Assembly: GCA_963995505.1 (NCBI GenBank)
Contig: OZ023196.1
Coordinates: 11,715,106-11,779,105, forward strand
Direction of reading: 5' to 3'
From: Hypericum androsaemum
Lineage: Eukaryota > Streptophyta > Magnoliopsida > Malpighiales > Hypericaceae
Length of the DNA: 64,000 nt
The notes below the pieces were generated by a model. That model was not told the DNA's origin. It saw only the letters and a list, made by a program, of their open reading frames with translations, and made no database searches. A program made the position numbers and the translations under genes. Of this stretch, positions 47,705 to 58,189 are shown in pieces; within the stretch, counting starts at the first letter, position 1; each line of letters opens with the position of its first letter.

Positions 47705-47810
47705 TTAGACCGAGTTGTTTATGATATTGACGGAACCAGAGGTCGTTGTGGACCTGTTCAAGATTTGGGCCCAGGTTGAATTGGGTCTGGAGATGTCGTC
47801 GGGGCAGTAG

Positions 47811-48578
47811 TCTAGGGCTGAGCATCTGACCCGAACCCGAATTTAGGAGATGAACTGGACTGTGAGCCACTCCAGTTCCGGACCGGACATGAACCGTGGT
47901 TCTGGTTCAGAATTGGACCGAACCAGTTGGACCCGGACATCATTTTTCCACACTTTCACCCTGGTTGCAGAATATTTTTTTTTTTGCGAAAACCGAATGC
48001 CAATAAAACAACAAATCTAAAAATAACCACAAAGTTAAAAGTCAATAACAAGAACCAAAATTCCATAAATCAGTTCCCAACAAACTGTAATTAACAAATT
48101 AAAATAACCGCTACCAAAACCAGCTGTGAGGATGACCGCTCCGCCCTAGGCAGTGAGCACAGCAGCGCCTCAATTCTCCTCGGCAATCTTGGAGATAAGC
48201 TTGGCCTTGACGAAAATCGGGTGGGATGCTTCCTGTGTTTTCCGATACGGCCGTGCCCGGTCTGACGTGGCCCCTCTTCTTCCTGTTCTTCTTGAGACTC
48301 GTCGGCATTTCTTTGGGTTGATGGGGGCAGGTGGTTGCTGGATTTTAGGTTTTCTGTTTGGGGAAAATAGGGGAGAAGAAGAAGTGGGTGCGTGGGTCTA
48401 AAAAAATTTAGATTTTAAGGGGCTGGGACATCAAAGGTTCGCTCCGGGTTATTTCGAGTTTAAAATGGACCGGAACTGCTTTGCCGAGAAATTCAGAACT
48501 GGATCGAACTAAACTTAAGAATGATTCGGGTTTTTGAGTTAGTTCGGTTTAACAATTTTCGGTTTTTTCTCACCTCTA
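47811..48578. mobile_element. hAT-like non-autonomous element
   Basis: The left end TCTAGGGCTGAGC and the right end, read inverted, TAGAGGTGAG, form short imperfect TIRs. The flanks GGCAGTAG (47803-47810) and GGCAGTAC (48579-48586) are an 8-bp TSD with one mismatch, the hAT signature. The arms are rich in CGGAACCG/CCGGACC phrases. There is no transposase. The centre contains the RPL27a pseudogene. Confidence 0.6.
47969..48331 (-). pseudogene. RPL27A: Processed pseudogene of ribosomal protein L27a (eL15-type, internally deleted)
   Basis: On the minus strand the ATG at 48308 opens MPTSLKKNRKKRGHV, the conserved start of eukaryotic 60S protein L27a (uL15 family). The frame then jumps over the centre of the protein to a C-terminus reading VKAKLISKIAEEN and, after a stop and shift, GGAVILTA. 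No intron is present, a 3' UTR-like stretch follows, and a poly-A tract (47975-47985) ends it. GCAACCA lies at both ends (47962-47968 and 48332-48338) with further similarity beside it, a likely TSD. These are the marks of retrotransposition by LINE machinery. It is non-functional. Confidence 0.8.
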
Positions 48579-48691
48579 GGCAGTACAGCTTGAAGTATCT
48601 CAACCTCTCCTCCTTGAGGCCGAGCCGCGGTCTCTGTGTATGGCTTTCATAAAGTCATCATCTTGGGTTTATATAGCCATGAATTTTTCTA

Positions 48692-49269
48692 GGGAAAATT
48701 ACTTTGTAGCCCCCCCGAATTTGTTTAAATATACTCAAAAGTCCCTCCTGTTTGTAAAATACACATCGAAATCTCTCGTGTTTGATTTTATTATATTTTC
48801 GGGTTCCTGGCACATGTTAGCAACTATTTTTTTCATTTTTGTTAAGAAAATGACCAAAATACCTTTAAAATAAAAAATAAAAAAATGCTGACATCATCAA
48901 ACAAAAGTACTCTTCTTCAACCTTCGACTTTTCTCGTCCCTAAAAAAAACCATCGGCTTCGACCAAAACCCAATCTTCAGCAACCAAATCCAATACCAAA
49001 CCGCCGCCATCAAGCTCGCGCAGATCCAGTCAGGAATTGGCAGAGAGGCCTCCACCTCCTCGGGATCTGGTGGTCGACGATAGCGAGGCCTCCGCCTCCT
49101 CCGGTTCGGGTGCCTGCTCAATTCGGTTCGAGCTCCGCCAGCTGTTCCCTTCCGGTTGAGACTGAGGAGGCCCCACCAAGGACTTCATCTTCTGGCCGAA
49201 GTATAACTCGAAGGAGAAGGTTTCGAACGAGTTGAACATCAACGTCATCGTCATCTACTTGTCTTTATC

Positions 49270-49322
<53 letters not shown>

Positions 49323-49658
49323 GTCCTTGTTTGGTTGATGGGGAGGGTATATATTGAGGGGCGTTGTTTAGATGATAGAGATTGGTCTTTGTACGTGTCT
49401 GCTGTTCTATTCGAATTTCTGGGTTGTTTAGATGATGGAGATGGGTTACTGATTTTTCATGAAGAAGAAGAGATGATGTCATCTTTTTTTTGTTCTAAGG
49501 GTATGTTTATCATTTCAATAACAAACAAAGAATTTTTTTATTGAAAGACCCGAAAGTATAATAAAAGTAAACTAGAGGAATAATAAGATCCTTTTTCAAA
49601 CACAATAAACTTTTGAGTATATTTAAGCAAACCCGAGGAGCTACAGAGTAATTGTTCC
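48692..49658. mobile_element. Second long-TIR MULE (967 bp)
   Basis: The left end GGGAAAATTACTTTGTAGC pairs with the right end read inverted as GGAACAATTACTCTGTAGC; similarity extends over 100 bp. A perfect 9-bp TSD, ATTTTTCTA, lies at 48683-48691 and 49659-49667. The interior is GC-rich (48890-49260) and looks exon-derived (for example a frame with KDFIFWPKYNSKEKVSNEL), but I cannot identify a donor gene. No transposase is present. Confidence 0.9.
49273..49319. repeat. (GA)n microsatellite, ~23 units
   Basis: Uninterrupted AG run inside the second MULE. Confidence 0.98.
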
Positions 49659-49667
49659 ATTTTTCTA

Positions 49668-49864
49668 TCTTTTCTTCTTGGGTTTATGTAGTCAATCACC
49701 GCTACCAAGAGAAGCCATATTGTTCAACAAGAACATGATTACTATTTCCAATATGGAATTTGTCAAAGCAAGAGGCTCCAATGTGAGAGTAGACCTAACC
49801 TAGACCGTCGGTTTTGCAAACCTTTTTTTATATTTGAATTTATAGACAAGTACAAAGTCTATTA
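49668..49864. other. Host DNA between the MULE and a small retroposon
   Basis: No gene is recognised. TTGGGTTTATGTAG here resembles TTGGGTTTATATAG just left of the MULE (48663), a short local duplication. Confidence 0.4.
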
Positions 49865-49880
49865 TTTTTTACATATACTT

Positions 49881-50092
49881 TTTTTTGAAAAGTAGATAAC
49901 TTTATTTCACCAAAGAAAGATTGTACAAAAGAGTTCTGAATTGCACAGCAAACAACAAGGAAACGGAGTCCCTGTAACCAGAAGAAAAAAAAAGCTACGC
50001 CACTGAGTAGAAGAAAAGCATTACATCTTGCAGGCCCACCCTATTCGACAACCTCGACAAAAAGACCCACTCCGACAGATGCCTAGCAATTT
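49881..50092 (-). mobile_element. 212-bp poly-A retroposon with 16-bp TSD
   Basis: The insert starts with a T-run (a poly-A tail on the minus strand) and is bounded by a perfect 16-bp direct repeat, TTTTTTACATATACTT (49865-49880 and 50093-50108). The minus strand ends with a LINE-like GGTGAAATAAAGTTATC before the tail. It is probably a 5'-truncated LINE. Confidence 0.85.
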
Positions 50093-50337
50093 TTTTTTAC
50101 ATATACTTAACACTTTATACTTAAATTAGTTTATCAAGTATCCTATACTTATCAAATTATAATAGTTATCATCTTCCCATCCATATTATTGACACATCAT
50201 TGTTAAGGGCGTTGGACAAAATTATGTGTCTTTAATAACCTACCAGCACCATCCATGTATTCTGGACTATTGATTTAGTGTGACCTAGGTACAAGTGAAT
50301 ATACAGACGGCTAAGAGGGTGTTACAGAGAGAAAGAG

Positions 50338-50876
50338 TGTTGAAATAAATTTCTATTAATGCAATCTCACACCCCTTCGTCCGAAAAGTCACGAACTTTT
50401 TAGAAAATTGGGGTGCATGAAGGGCACATCCGAAGAGTCACGAACTCTTTAGAAAACTCTACAAGGATGAAGAGGTACCTGGAGGGTACATCTGAATAGT
50501 CACGAACTTTTTGGATCACATCATGTCCCTTCAGAAATGCATGTGACTTTTCAGGTTCCAACCCTCCATTGCCTATAAATAGGCCTGCCCCCTCATTTGC
50601 AAATCACCCCGAACACTCATTGCATAAGCATTCATTAGCAATAGTCGTTCTTCTCTCTCCCTCTCTAAGAAAGTTCCGAGTATCCAAGGTTCGCCCGAAG
50701 CTTCGAGATTCGTTGTGCTACGATCTTGGAAGCACCTAAGTCGTTGTATCTTGGGGACGATTGCCGCAGCCCGTAAGTACTGAATACGGGGCAATCTCGT
50801 CTTACGGAAAAAGAGTCTAACTCTTGCCTCGACTTTACAAGATTCTAATCAAATACACCACCTCCGACAAACAATA
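50338..50876 (+). repeat. 5' LTR of the Copia (539 bp)
   Basis: Starts TGTTGAAATAAATTTC. It contains three spaced repeats of the phrase AGTCACGAACTTTTT/AGTCACGAACTCTTT, a CTATAAATAGG TATA region near 50573, and a conserved CATTGCATAAGCATTC. Its inner end is CAATA in place of CAACA. Confidence 0.93.
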
Positions 50877-50905
50877 ATCGTAAGAAGAGATTTGTGTACT
50901 TGAAG

Positions 50906-53900
50906 ATGGCATCAACAAGCTCAGCACCAGTGCCAGCGGTCCTGGGAACTGTCCACGCCGAAAGGCCGGCCAAGTTCAACGGTACCGAGTTCAAGAGATG
51001 GCAACAGAAGATACTGTTCTACCTGATGACGCTCAACCTGGTCCGATTCTTGAAGGAAGAGGCTCCGAAGGTGGCAGAAAATGAGGATGATCAATAGAAG
51101 ATCAACGCCCTCGATGCATGGAGCCATAGCAACTTCCTATGTCGTAACTATGTTCTAAATAGACTAGACGACACCCTTTATAATGTCTATGCAGGTTTCA
51201 AGACCGCAAAAGAATTGTGGGACTCCTTGGAGAAGAAGTACAAAATAGAGGATGCCGGGATGAAGAAATTCATCGTCGGAAGGTTCCTCGACTTCCAGAT
51301 GGTGGACTCCAAGAAGGTCATAGACCAAGTCCAAGAGCTGCAGCTGATTCTACACGAGATTCACACCGAAGGCATGCGACTCAGCGAATCCTTCCAAGTG
51401 GCTGCTCTGATCGAGAAGCTACCTCCTCTGTGGAAGGACTTCAAGAACTACCTCAAGCATAAGAGGAAGGATATGGGGCTGGAAGACCTGATCGTGAGAC
51501 AAGGATCGAGGAAGATAACCGAAAGTCTGAAGTCAAGACTGGCAGGACCAACTCCGAGGCTAAGGTACACCTCGCCGAAGGTGGTACTGGCAAGAAGAGG
51601 AAGAAGCCCGGGAACAAGCTGGAGAAGCAAGAGCCAAAGCAAAAGAAGGCTAAGAAGATCAAGGGCAATTGCTACAACTGCAACAAACCCGGTCACATGG
51701 AAAAAGATTGTCGCCTGCCAAAGAGGGACGATCTTGAGAAGGCAAATCTGGCCGAAGACCTGTCTGAGCTAGACTTATCCGCCGTGGTATTTGAAGCGAA
51801 TCTGGTGGATAACCCAAGAGAGTGGTTTATAGACACAGGGATAACCCGACACAGCTGCTCAGACAAGGAGATATTTTTGACCTACATTCAGATCAACGGA
51901 CGAAAGTTGTTTATGGGTAACTCCTCGACTTCACCCGTAGTTGGACTAGGCCAGGTGGTGCTGAAGCTGACCTTCGGAAAAGAGCTGACCCTCAAGGATG
52001 TGCTGCATGTCCCAGACATTCGTAAAAATTTAGTATCCGGCTCACTGTTGAGCAAAGCTGGGATAAAACTAGTATTCGAGGCCGATAGGTTTGTTCTGAC
52101 CAAGGCCGATGCTTTTGTAGGAAAGGGTTACCTCTAGAGGGGACTTTTCAAGATGAATGTAATAACTGTCAAACATGCCTTTAATGGCCCTAATACAGTT
52201 ATTAATTCTTCTTATTTGGCTGAGTGTTCTAACTTATGGCATGATAGATTAGGACACGTAAATTTGAGCTCACTAAGAAAGTTAGTAAGTTTAAATTTAT
52301 TGCCTAAAATGGAGTTTGACCCAAATAATAAATGTGAAGTATGTGTAGAGGCAAAAATGACCAAAGTACCTTTTCATTCAGTGGAAAGAAGTACTACACC
52401 TTTAGAGTTAATTCATACCGACATATGCGATATAAAACAAGTGCAAACTAGAGGTGGAAAAAGTATTTCATCACATTTATTGACGATTGCATGAGGTACT
52501 GCTATGTACACCTCCTGAAAGGAAAAGATGAAGCTCTAGAAGCTTTCAATAGTTATAAGAATGAGGTTGAAAATCAACTTAGCACTAAAATCAAAATGAT
52601 TCGAAGTGATAGAGGGGGAGAATATGTAGCTCCGTTTGAGGAATTCTGCCAACAAAATGGTATTATTCATCAGACAACAGCTCCATACTCACCTCAATCA
52701 AATGGCGTAGCTGAACGCAAGAATCGAACTCTTAAGGAGATGATGAACGCTATGTTGATTAACTCAGGCTTACCACAAAACTTGTGGGGGGAAGCTGTGC
52801 TATCAGCTAATCACATTCTAAACAAATTGCCGCACAAGAAAAGGGACAAAACCCCATATGAATTATGAAAAGGGAGAAAGCCTTCCTACGGTTACCTTAA
52901 AGTGTGGGGGTGCCTAGCCAATGTAGAAATACCTCCGCCTAAAAAGGTGAGAATAGGATCTATAACCGTTGACTGCATCTTTATCGGATATGCCCACAAC
53001 AGTAGCGCATACCAATTTTTGGTACACAAGTTTGAAAACCCTGAAATCAATGAGAGAATGGTCATGGAATCAATGAATGCAATATTCTTTCAGAATATCT
53101 TTCCTAAAAAGGAAACGAAAGAAGTAAGCTCAAACAAAAAAAGTTATGAAGCTACTCAAGACTCTGATCAAGGTGCTGAGGAACCTAGACGGAGTAAGAG
53201 GACCAAAATAGCCAAGTCGTTTGGTCCAGATTTTCTAAACTACATGTTAGAAAATGAACGTAAGACAGTCTAAGAGGCATTATCTAGTCCGGATGCTCCT
53301 CTCTAGAAAGAAGCTATCAACAGTGAGATCGAATCCATCATGCAAAACCACACGTGGGAAATCGTGGATCTTCCACCAGGTTGTAAACCTTTAGGTTGCA
53401 AGTGGATCCTTAAAAGGAAATACAAAGCTGATGGATCAATCGATAAGTACAAAGCTCGGTTGGTAGCTAAAGGGTTCAAACAGAAGGAAGGATATGATTT
53501 CTTCGACACGTATTTGCCTGTCACAAGAATCACATCCATTAGAGTGATCATAACGATCGCAGCATTCTATAACCTCGAGATACATCAGATAGATGTAAAA
53601 ATAGCTTTCTAAATGGAGAACTGGAAGAGAAAATGTATATGGAACAACCAGAAGAGTTTGTTGCCCCCGGACAAGAACATAAAGTGTGCAAGCTGGTCAA
53701 GTCACTATACGGACTGAAACAGGCGCCGAAATAGTGGCATGAGAAATTTGACAGGACAATGATGTCAAATGGCTTTAAGATCAACGAGTGTAATAAATGT
53801 GTATACATTAAAGGCACGCCTGATGCTTACGTGATTGTATGTCTGTATGTAGACGACATGCTAATCACGGGAAGCAGTAATGATCTTATTATAAAAACTA

Positions 53901-54796
53901 AGAACATGTTAAAGAATGACTTTGACATGAAAGATATGGGTCTAGCTGACGTCATACTGGGGATTAAAATCTCTAGGACGACTGAAGGAATTGTCTTGTC
54001 ACAATCTCACTACGTTGAGAATGTACTCTAGAAATTCAATACTTTTGACAAACCTCCGGCTAAGACTCCGGTAGACCTGAGTCTACACTTGGCTAAGAAC
54101 AGAGGTGACCCAGTATCTCAACTGAAATATGAAAAGATCATCGGGAGTCTAATATACTTAACAAATTGTACACGCCCTGATATTGCATACTCAGTTAGCA
54201 AGCTTAGTAGATTCACGAGCAATCCAGGACCAGACCACTGGCTAGCTTTGGAAAGGGTTCTAAAGTATTTAAAACATACCATGAACCATGGCATACTTTA
54301 TACTAGGTATCCAGCTGTATTGGAAGGATACAGTGATGCGAATTGGATATCGGACACTAAAGACTCCAAATCTACTAGTGGTTATGTGTTCACCATAGGT
54401 GGAGGAGCTGTGTCCTAGAAATCCTCTAAATAAACGTGCATAGCTCGATCCACCATGGAGTCAGAGTTTATAGCACTAGACAAAGCTGGGGAAGAAGTTG
54501 AATGGCTCAGAAATTTTCTAGAGGATATTTCGTGTTGGAATAAGCCTGTGCCCCCTGTATTGATATATTGTGATAGCATATCTGCAATCGGGAGAGTACA
54601 AAGTACAATGTACAACGGTAAGTCTTGACATATCCGTAGGAGACATAACACCGTTAGATAATTGATCTCAAGTGGAGTAATAACCATTAATTATGTGAAG
54701 TCCAAGGATAACATAGCTGATCCTTTGATGAAAGGAATCAACAGAGATCAAATGTACAACGCAGTAAGGGGAATGGGGTTAAAATCCACACATTAA
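50906..54796 (+). pseudogene. Copia gag-pol polyprotein (multiple stops)
   Basis: Gag opens at MASTSSAPVPA (50906) and contains FNGTEFKRWQQKILFYL and [10 protein letters not shown]. The zinc knuckle [14 protein letters not shown] lies at about 51670-51715 after a frameshift near 51495. The protease is seen as [12 protein letters not shown] (about 51825), where the usual DSG/DTGA core is DTG. Integrase follows with the H-H/C-C region (WHDRLGHVN ... CEVCVEAK) and YSPQSNGVAERKNRTL (about 52690). RT shows KARLVAKGF, YGLKQAP and the catalytic YVDDMLI (about 53850). RNase H shows [18 protein letters not shown] and ESEFIALDKA. Stops or shifts lie near 51095, 52135, 52493, 52866, 53271, 53612, 53732, 54029 and 54415. 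The polyprotein cannot be made intact, although every domain is recognisable. Confidence 0.93.
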
Positions 54797-55342
54797 AGAA
54801 CGTTCATAGTGGTAACTCAACCATGATGAGTGGAGATCCCACAAACTTGGTTCAATGAGACAACTAAGTTATGGATGGTTCAGATGAATACTTGGAATCC
54901 GTCCCAGTCTCAGAAACTGCCCAAGTGCAAACCTGCAGAGGTGTGGTAAGGTTAAGCGTCTACACTTTTAATGATTCCTATACCAGAAAAAGGTGGAGTA
55001 TGGCAGGATACTCTTAATAGGAGATCACTTATATAAATGTGAAGTGAGGCCGCTTCAAATGGAAAAATACTTATGAATCCAAGATAATGTCCATGGCCGA
55101 AACGGACACAACGTGAGAACTAAAGGATATTAGAGATATCATTGTGTAAATGTTATTGTCTTGGTTTACATAAAAAAGCTGACCAGTTCAAGACATCGCG
55201 TTCACTGAGCAGCAAGTAAATCCGATAGCATTTTACTAGGGAAGGTTCAAAGCCGTAAGCTACCTTTCAGGATGTAATGATATTTCATTAGAACTTTTCT
55301 TAAAAGTGTCAGCATGCATTAATCATCATTCATGTGGGGGAT
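54797..55342 (+). other. Copia 3' untranslated interior
   Basis: Non-coding sequence between the RNase H end and the 3' LTR. It closes with CATGTGGGGGAT, the polypurine tract. Confidence 0.75.
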
Positions 55343-55880
55343 TGTTGGAATAAATTTCTATTAATGCAATCTCACACCCCTTCGTCCGAAAAGTCACGAA
55401 CTTTTTGGAAAATTGGGGTGCATGAAGGGCACATCCGAAGAGTCACGAACTCTTTGGAAAACTCTACAAGGATGAAGAGGTACCTGGAGGGTACATCTAA
55501 AGAGTCACGAACTTTTTGGATCACATCATGCCCCTTCAGAAATGCATGTGACTTTTCAGGTTCCAACCCTCCATCGCCTATAAATAGGCCTCCCCCTCAT
55601 TTGCAAATCACCCCGAACACTCATTGCATAAGCATTCATTAGCAATAGTCATTCTTCTCTCTCCCTCTCGAAGAAAGTTTCTAGTATCCAAGGTTCGCCC
55701 GAAGCTTCGAGATTCGTTGTGCTACGATCTTGGAAGCAACTAAGTCGTTGTATCTTGGGGACGATTGCCGCAGCCCGTAAGCACTGAATACGGGGCAATC
55801 TCGTCTTACGGAGAAAGAGTCTAACTCTTGCCTCAACTTTACAAGATCCTAATCAAGTACACCACCTCCGACAAACAACA
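55343..55880 (+). repeat. 3' LTR of the Copia (538 bp)
   Basis: Partner of 50338-50876 with few differences. Ends ACAAACAACA followed by TSD AAGAG. Confidence 0.95.
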
Positions 55881-55885
55881 AAGAG

Positions 55886-56690
55886 AATAATAACCCAAAA
55901 TAGATTTAGAGTTGTCGTCCTAAGGTCGGTCTAAATAAGAGCTAAAGCTAGGTTACGCTAAGCTACTGGCTACGGGCTACGTAAAGAAAAAGTAACAAGT
56001 AATGGAAAGAGTAGTTGTGTTGTGCTGTTGATCTCCTCTTCTTTGCCTGAGCCCACTTTTTATAGGGAGTCCTGTCCTAACTTCGTCCTTAAGGATAGGA
56101 GAACTCCTTTAGGCCGTTTGCAAATCAACCTAGCCTCATAAAGGAAAAAGATTGAGATCACTTTCAAAATAGGAACAAAATCGTCCTTCCCTATGTACCA
56201 TCTCCCCATGTGATTGTCTTCCATATCTGACCACTTTCCAATACAAAAACGAGACTGCATCATCAAAATAGGAATATCAAGGCTGTGGTGAGCAAGCAAT
56301 CTCGGGCCAAAACAATGACTTCCCAAATAATGAAAGATCCGTCTCAACTTAGTAAAATTCTGAGATCGCAACTGTGTACCAAAATCCATCCTCAATAGAG
56401 AAAACTTCGTCCGGGCCTCACGTGAGAGGCAAAGACCAAATACCATTTTCGTAGCCCAAGCCAAATTTCGACGCTCTGGCGCGAATTCCTCACGGCTACC
56501 CGGCTAGATTTTCTGGTCCTCACGATGAAGGCATCATCCTGACGACCAATTGATACCCATCCCAACTTTAAGTAAGGAAGCACCCCTCTCGTTCAGAAAA
56601 CTATGAATCATTCACTCATAAGGGCTTCGTCAATTTTACTCTTCAATAGTCATCTGTGCGACGGTTGTCTATAATGCTGGGACTTTGCAA
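55886..56690. other. Unassigned sequence, possible decayed element
   Basis: The minus strand has a 134-codon frame (56060-56464) without a recognisable motif. CCTGTCCTAACTTCGTCC and AAGGATAGGAGAACTCC (56071-56108) form an imperfect hairpin. I cannot assign a function. Confidence 0.35.
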
Positions 56691-56826
56691 TGATCATCTA
56701 TGTGACGATCATCTGTACCACGATCGTCCATACAATGGTCATCTGTACCACGATCATCCATGCGATGATTATTCGTGCGATGATTGTCCGTACGATGGTC
56801 GTCCATGTGACGGTCATCCGTGATGC
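56691..56826. repeat. 15-bp minisatellite, ~9 units
   Basis: Units such as GATCATCTGTACCAC and GATCGTCCATACAAT repeat with an exact 15-bp period. Because 15 is a multiple of three, the minus strand stays open and encodes a five-residue repeat of the DDHRT/DDRGT/DDHCM kind. Confidence 0.9.
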
Positions 56827-56849
56827 AGGGACATAGACATGGTCTAGCA

Positions 56850-57254
56850 CCTGTGGCGAGGTGACGTCGATGTGGCCTAGAAACCGTTGGCAATGCGACA
56901 TTGACATGGTCTGGATGCCCTAAACTAGGCAACATGGACATGGACATGGCCCAGACGCCTTTGGAGAGGCGATAACGACTTGGTCGAGATGCCTTGGTGA
57001 GGCGATGATGACATTGCCCAGAGACCTTTGGCGAGGTGATGACGACATGGACTAGATGCCTTTGGCGTGGCAACGATGACATTGCCTAGACACCCTTGGT
57101 GAGGTGATGACGACATATACTAGATGCCTTTGATAAGGCGATGACGACATGGTTGAGACTATCTTGGCGAGGCGATGATAACATGGTCGAGACACCCTAG
57201 ACGAGGCAAAGATAACATGGTCCGGATGTCTTTGGTGAGGTGACATCGACATGT
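56850..57254. repeat. 34-bp minisatellite, block 1
   Basis: Units built on TTGGCGAGGCGATGACGACATGG-like sequence, with alternating ...ACTAGATGCC and ...CCCAGACGCC ends. Drift is larger than in block 2. The unit is 34 bp, not a multiple of three, so long minus-strand frames across it pass through all three phases and are artefacts of low stop density. Confidence 0.85.
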
Positions 57255-57430
57255 ACCTTGATCTAGGCCTCTCCTTTGAGGACATGAGATCCTTCATAAA
57301 CTTTGTGCTCGATGTCGCCCATACGGGCATGGACTTGGAACTAAATTTTGCCTACATCGATGTGGACCTCATGCTCAGCATCACCTCATTAGATATGAAA
57401 TATTTGCACTCTAACAATGCCTCCCGCACG
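57246..57430 (+). repeat. ~180-bp duplicated segment, copy 1
   Basis: Begins TCGACATGTACCTTGATCTAGG directly after block 1. Its plus frame reads SFINFVLDVAHTGMDLEL and DVDLMLSITSLDMKYLHSN. The frame is also open in copy 2 (57986-58160). I recognise no protein family. About half of the differences between copies change residues, which does not argue for strong selection. Confidence 0.75.
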
Positions 57431-57631
57431 TTAACACTTCGGTACGACCAGGCGAGAAGCGTTGGCATGGTCCTTTCTAAATCTCCTTATCTTGATGAAC
57501 TTGTGGTGTCTAAGGGTCCCTCACCTCTGCCTTGACAATAGTAAGTTATTCGGAGCAAGGTGACAGTCACTACTCTTATGCAGCTCTAGGAGGTCTAGGC
57601 CATTGTCCTCACAGATGTACCTGACCAGCTT
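57431..57631 (+). other. Unique spacer between the two repeat blocks
   Basis: The plus-strand frame from copy 1 continues here to a stop at 57535 (RYDQARSVGMVLSKSPYLDE). No family is recognised. The rest holds nothing identifiable. Confidence 0.4.
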
Positions 57632-57994
57632 GTATGGTGACGTCGACATGGCCCAGACATCTTTGGCAAGGCGACGTCGACATAGTCCAAATGCCCTTAA
57701 CTAGGCAACGTGAACATGGTTCAGACGCTTTTGGCGAGGTGACGATGACTTGGTCGAGACGCCTTTGGTGAAGCGACAACGACATTGCCCAGACAACTTT
57801 GGCGAGGCGACGATCACATGGACTAGCTGCCCTTGGCGAGGCAACGATGACATTTCCCAGAAACCCTTGGCGAGGCGACGACGACATGGACTAGATGCCC
57901 TTGGCGAGGTGACGACGGCATGGTCGAGACGCCCTTGACGAGGCGAAGAAAACATGATCCAGACATCATTGGCGAGGCGACGTCGACATGCACC
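57632..57994. repeat. 34-bp minisatellite, block 2
   Basis: The GGCGAGG core (one variant GACGAGG) occurs at 57801, 57835, 57869, 57903, 57937 and 57971, an exact 34-bp spacing. Earlier units are more diverged. About ten units in all. Confidence 0.92.
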
Positions 57995-58160
57995 TTGATC
58001 TAGGCTCTCCTTTAAGGACATGAGACCCTTCATAAACTTTGTGCTTGATGTCGCCCATACTGACATGGACTTGGAACTAAATCTTGCCTTCATCGACGTG
58101 GACCTCATGCTCAGCGTCACCTCCATAGACATGAAATATTTGCACTCCAACAGAGAGACT
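57986..58160 (+). repeat. ~180-bp duplicated segment, copy 2
   Basis: Begins GTCGACATGCACCTTGATC, 740 bp after copy 1. Plus frame PFINFVLDVAHTDMDLEL. It diverges from copy 1 after TTGCACTCCAACA. Confidence 0.75.
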
Positions 58161-58189
58161 AGGGATATTTTTGTTATTAATATTGCCTT

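Larger units (their letters stand above)
50338..55880 (+). mobile_element. Near full-length Ty1/copia retrotransposon, inactive
   Basis: The element is 5,543 bp, with ~538-bp LTRs (TGTTG...CAACA) and a perfect 5-bp TSD, AAGAG (50333-50337 and 55881-55885). The interior has gag, protease, integrase, reverse transcriptase and RNase H in Copia order on the plus strand, broken by stops and shifts. GTGGGGGAT precedes the 3' LTR as polypurine tract. I saw no standard tRNA-Met primer site after the 5' LTR. Confidence 0.95.

Noticed and set aside
56850..57994. Possible CRISPR array because of the regular repeats
   Set aside because: Units are head-to-tail with no unique spacers, and the context is a plant nuclear genome.
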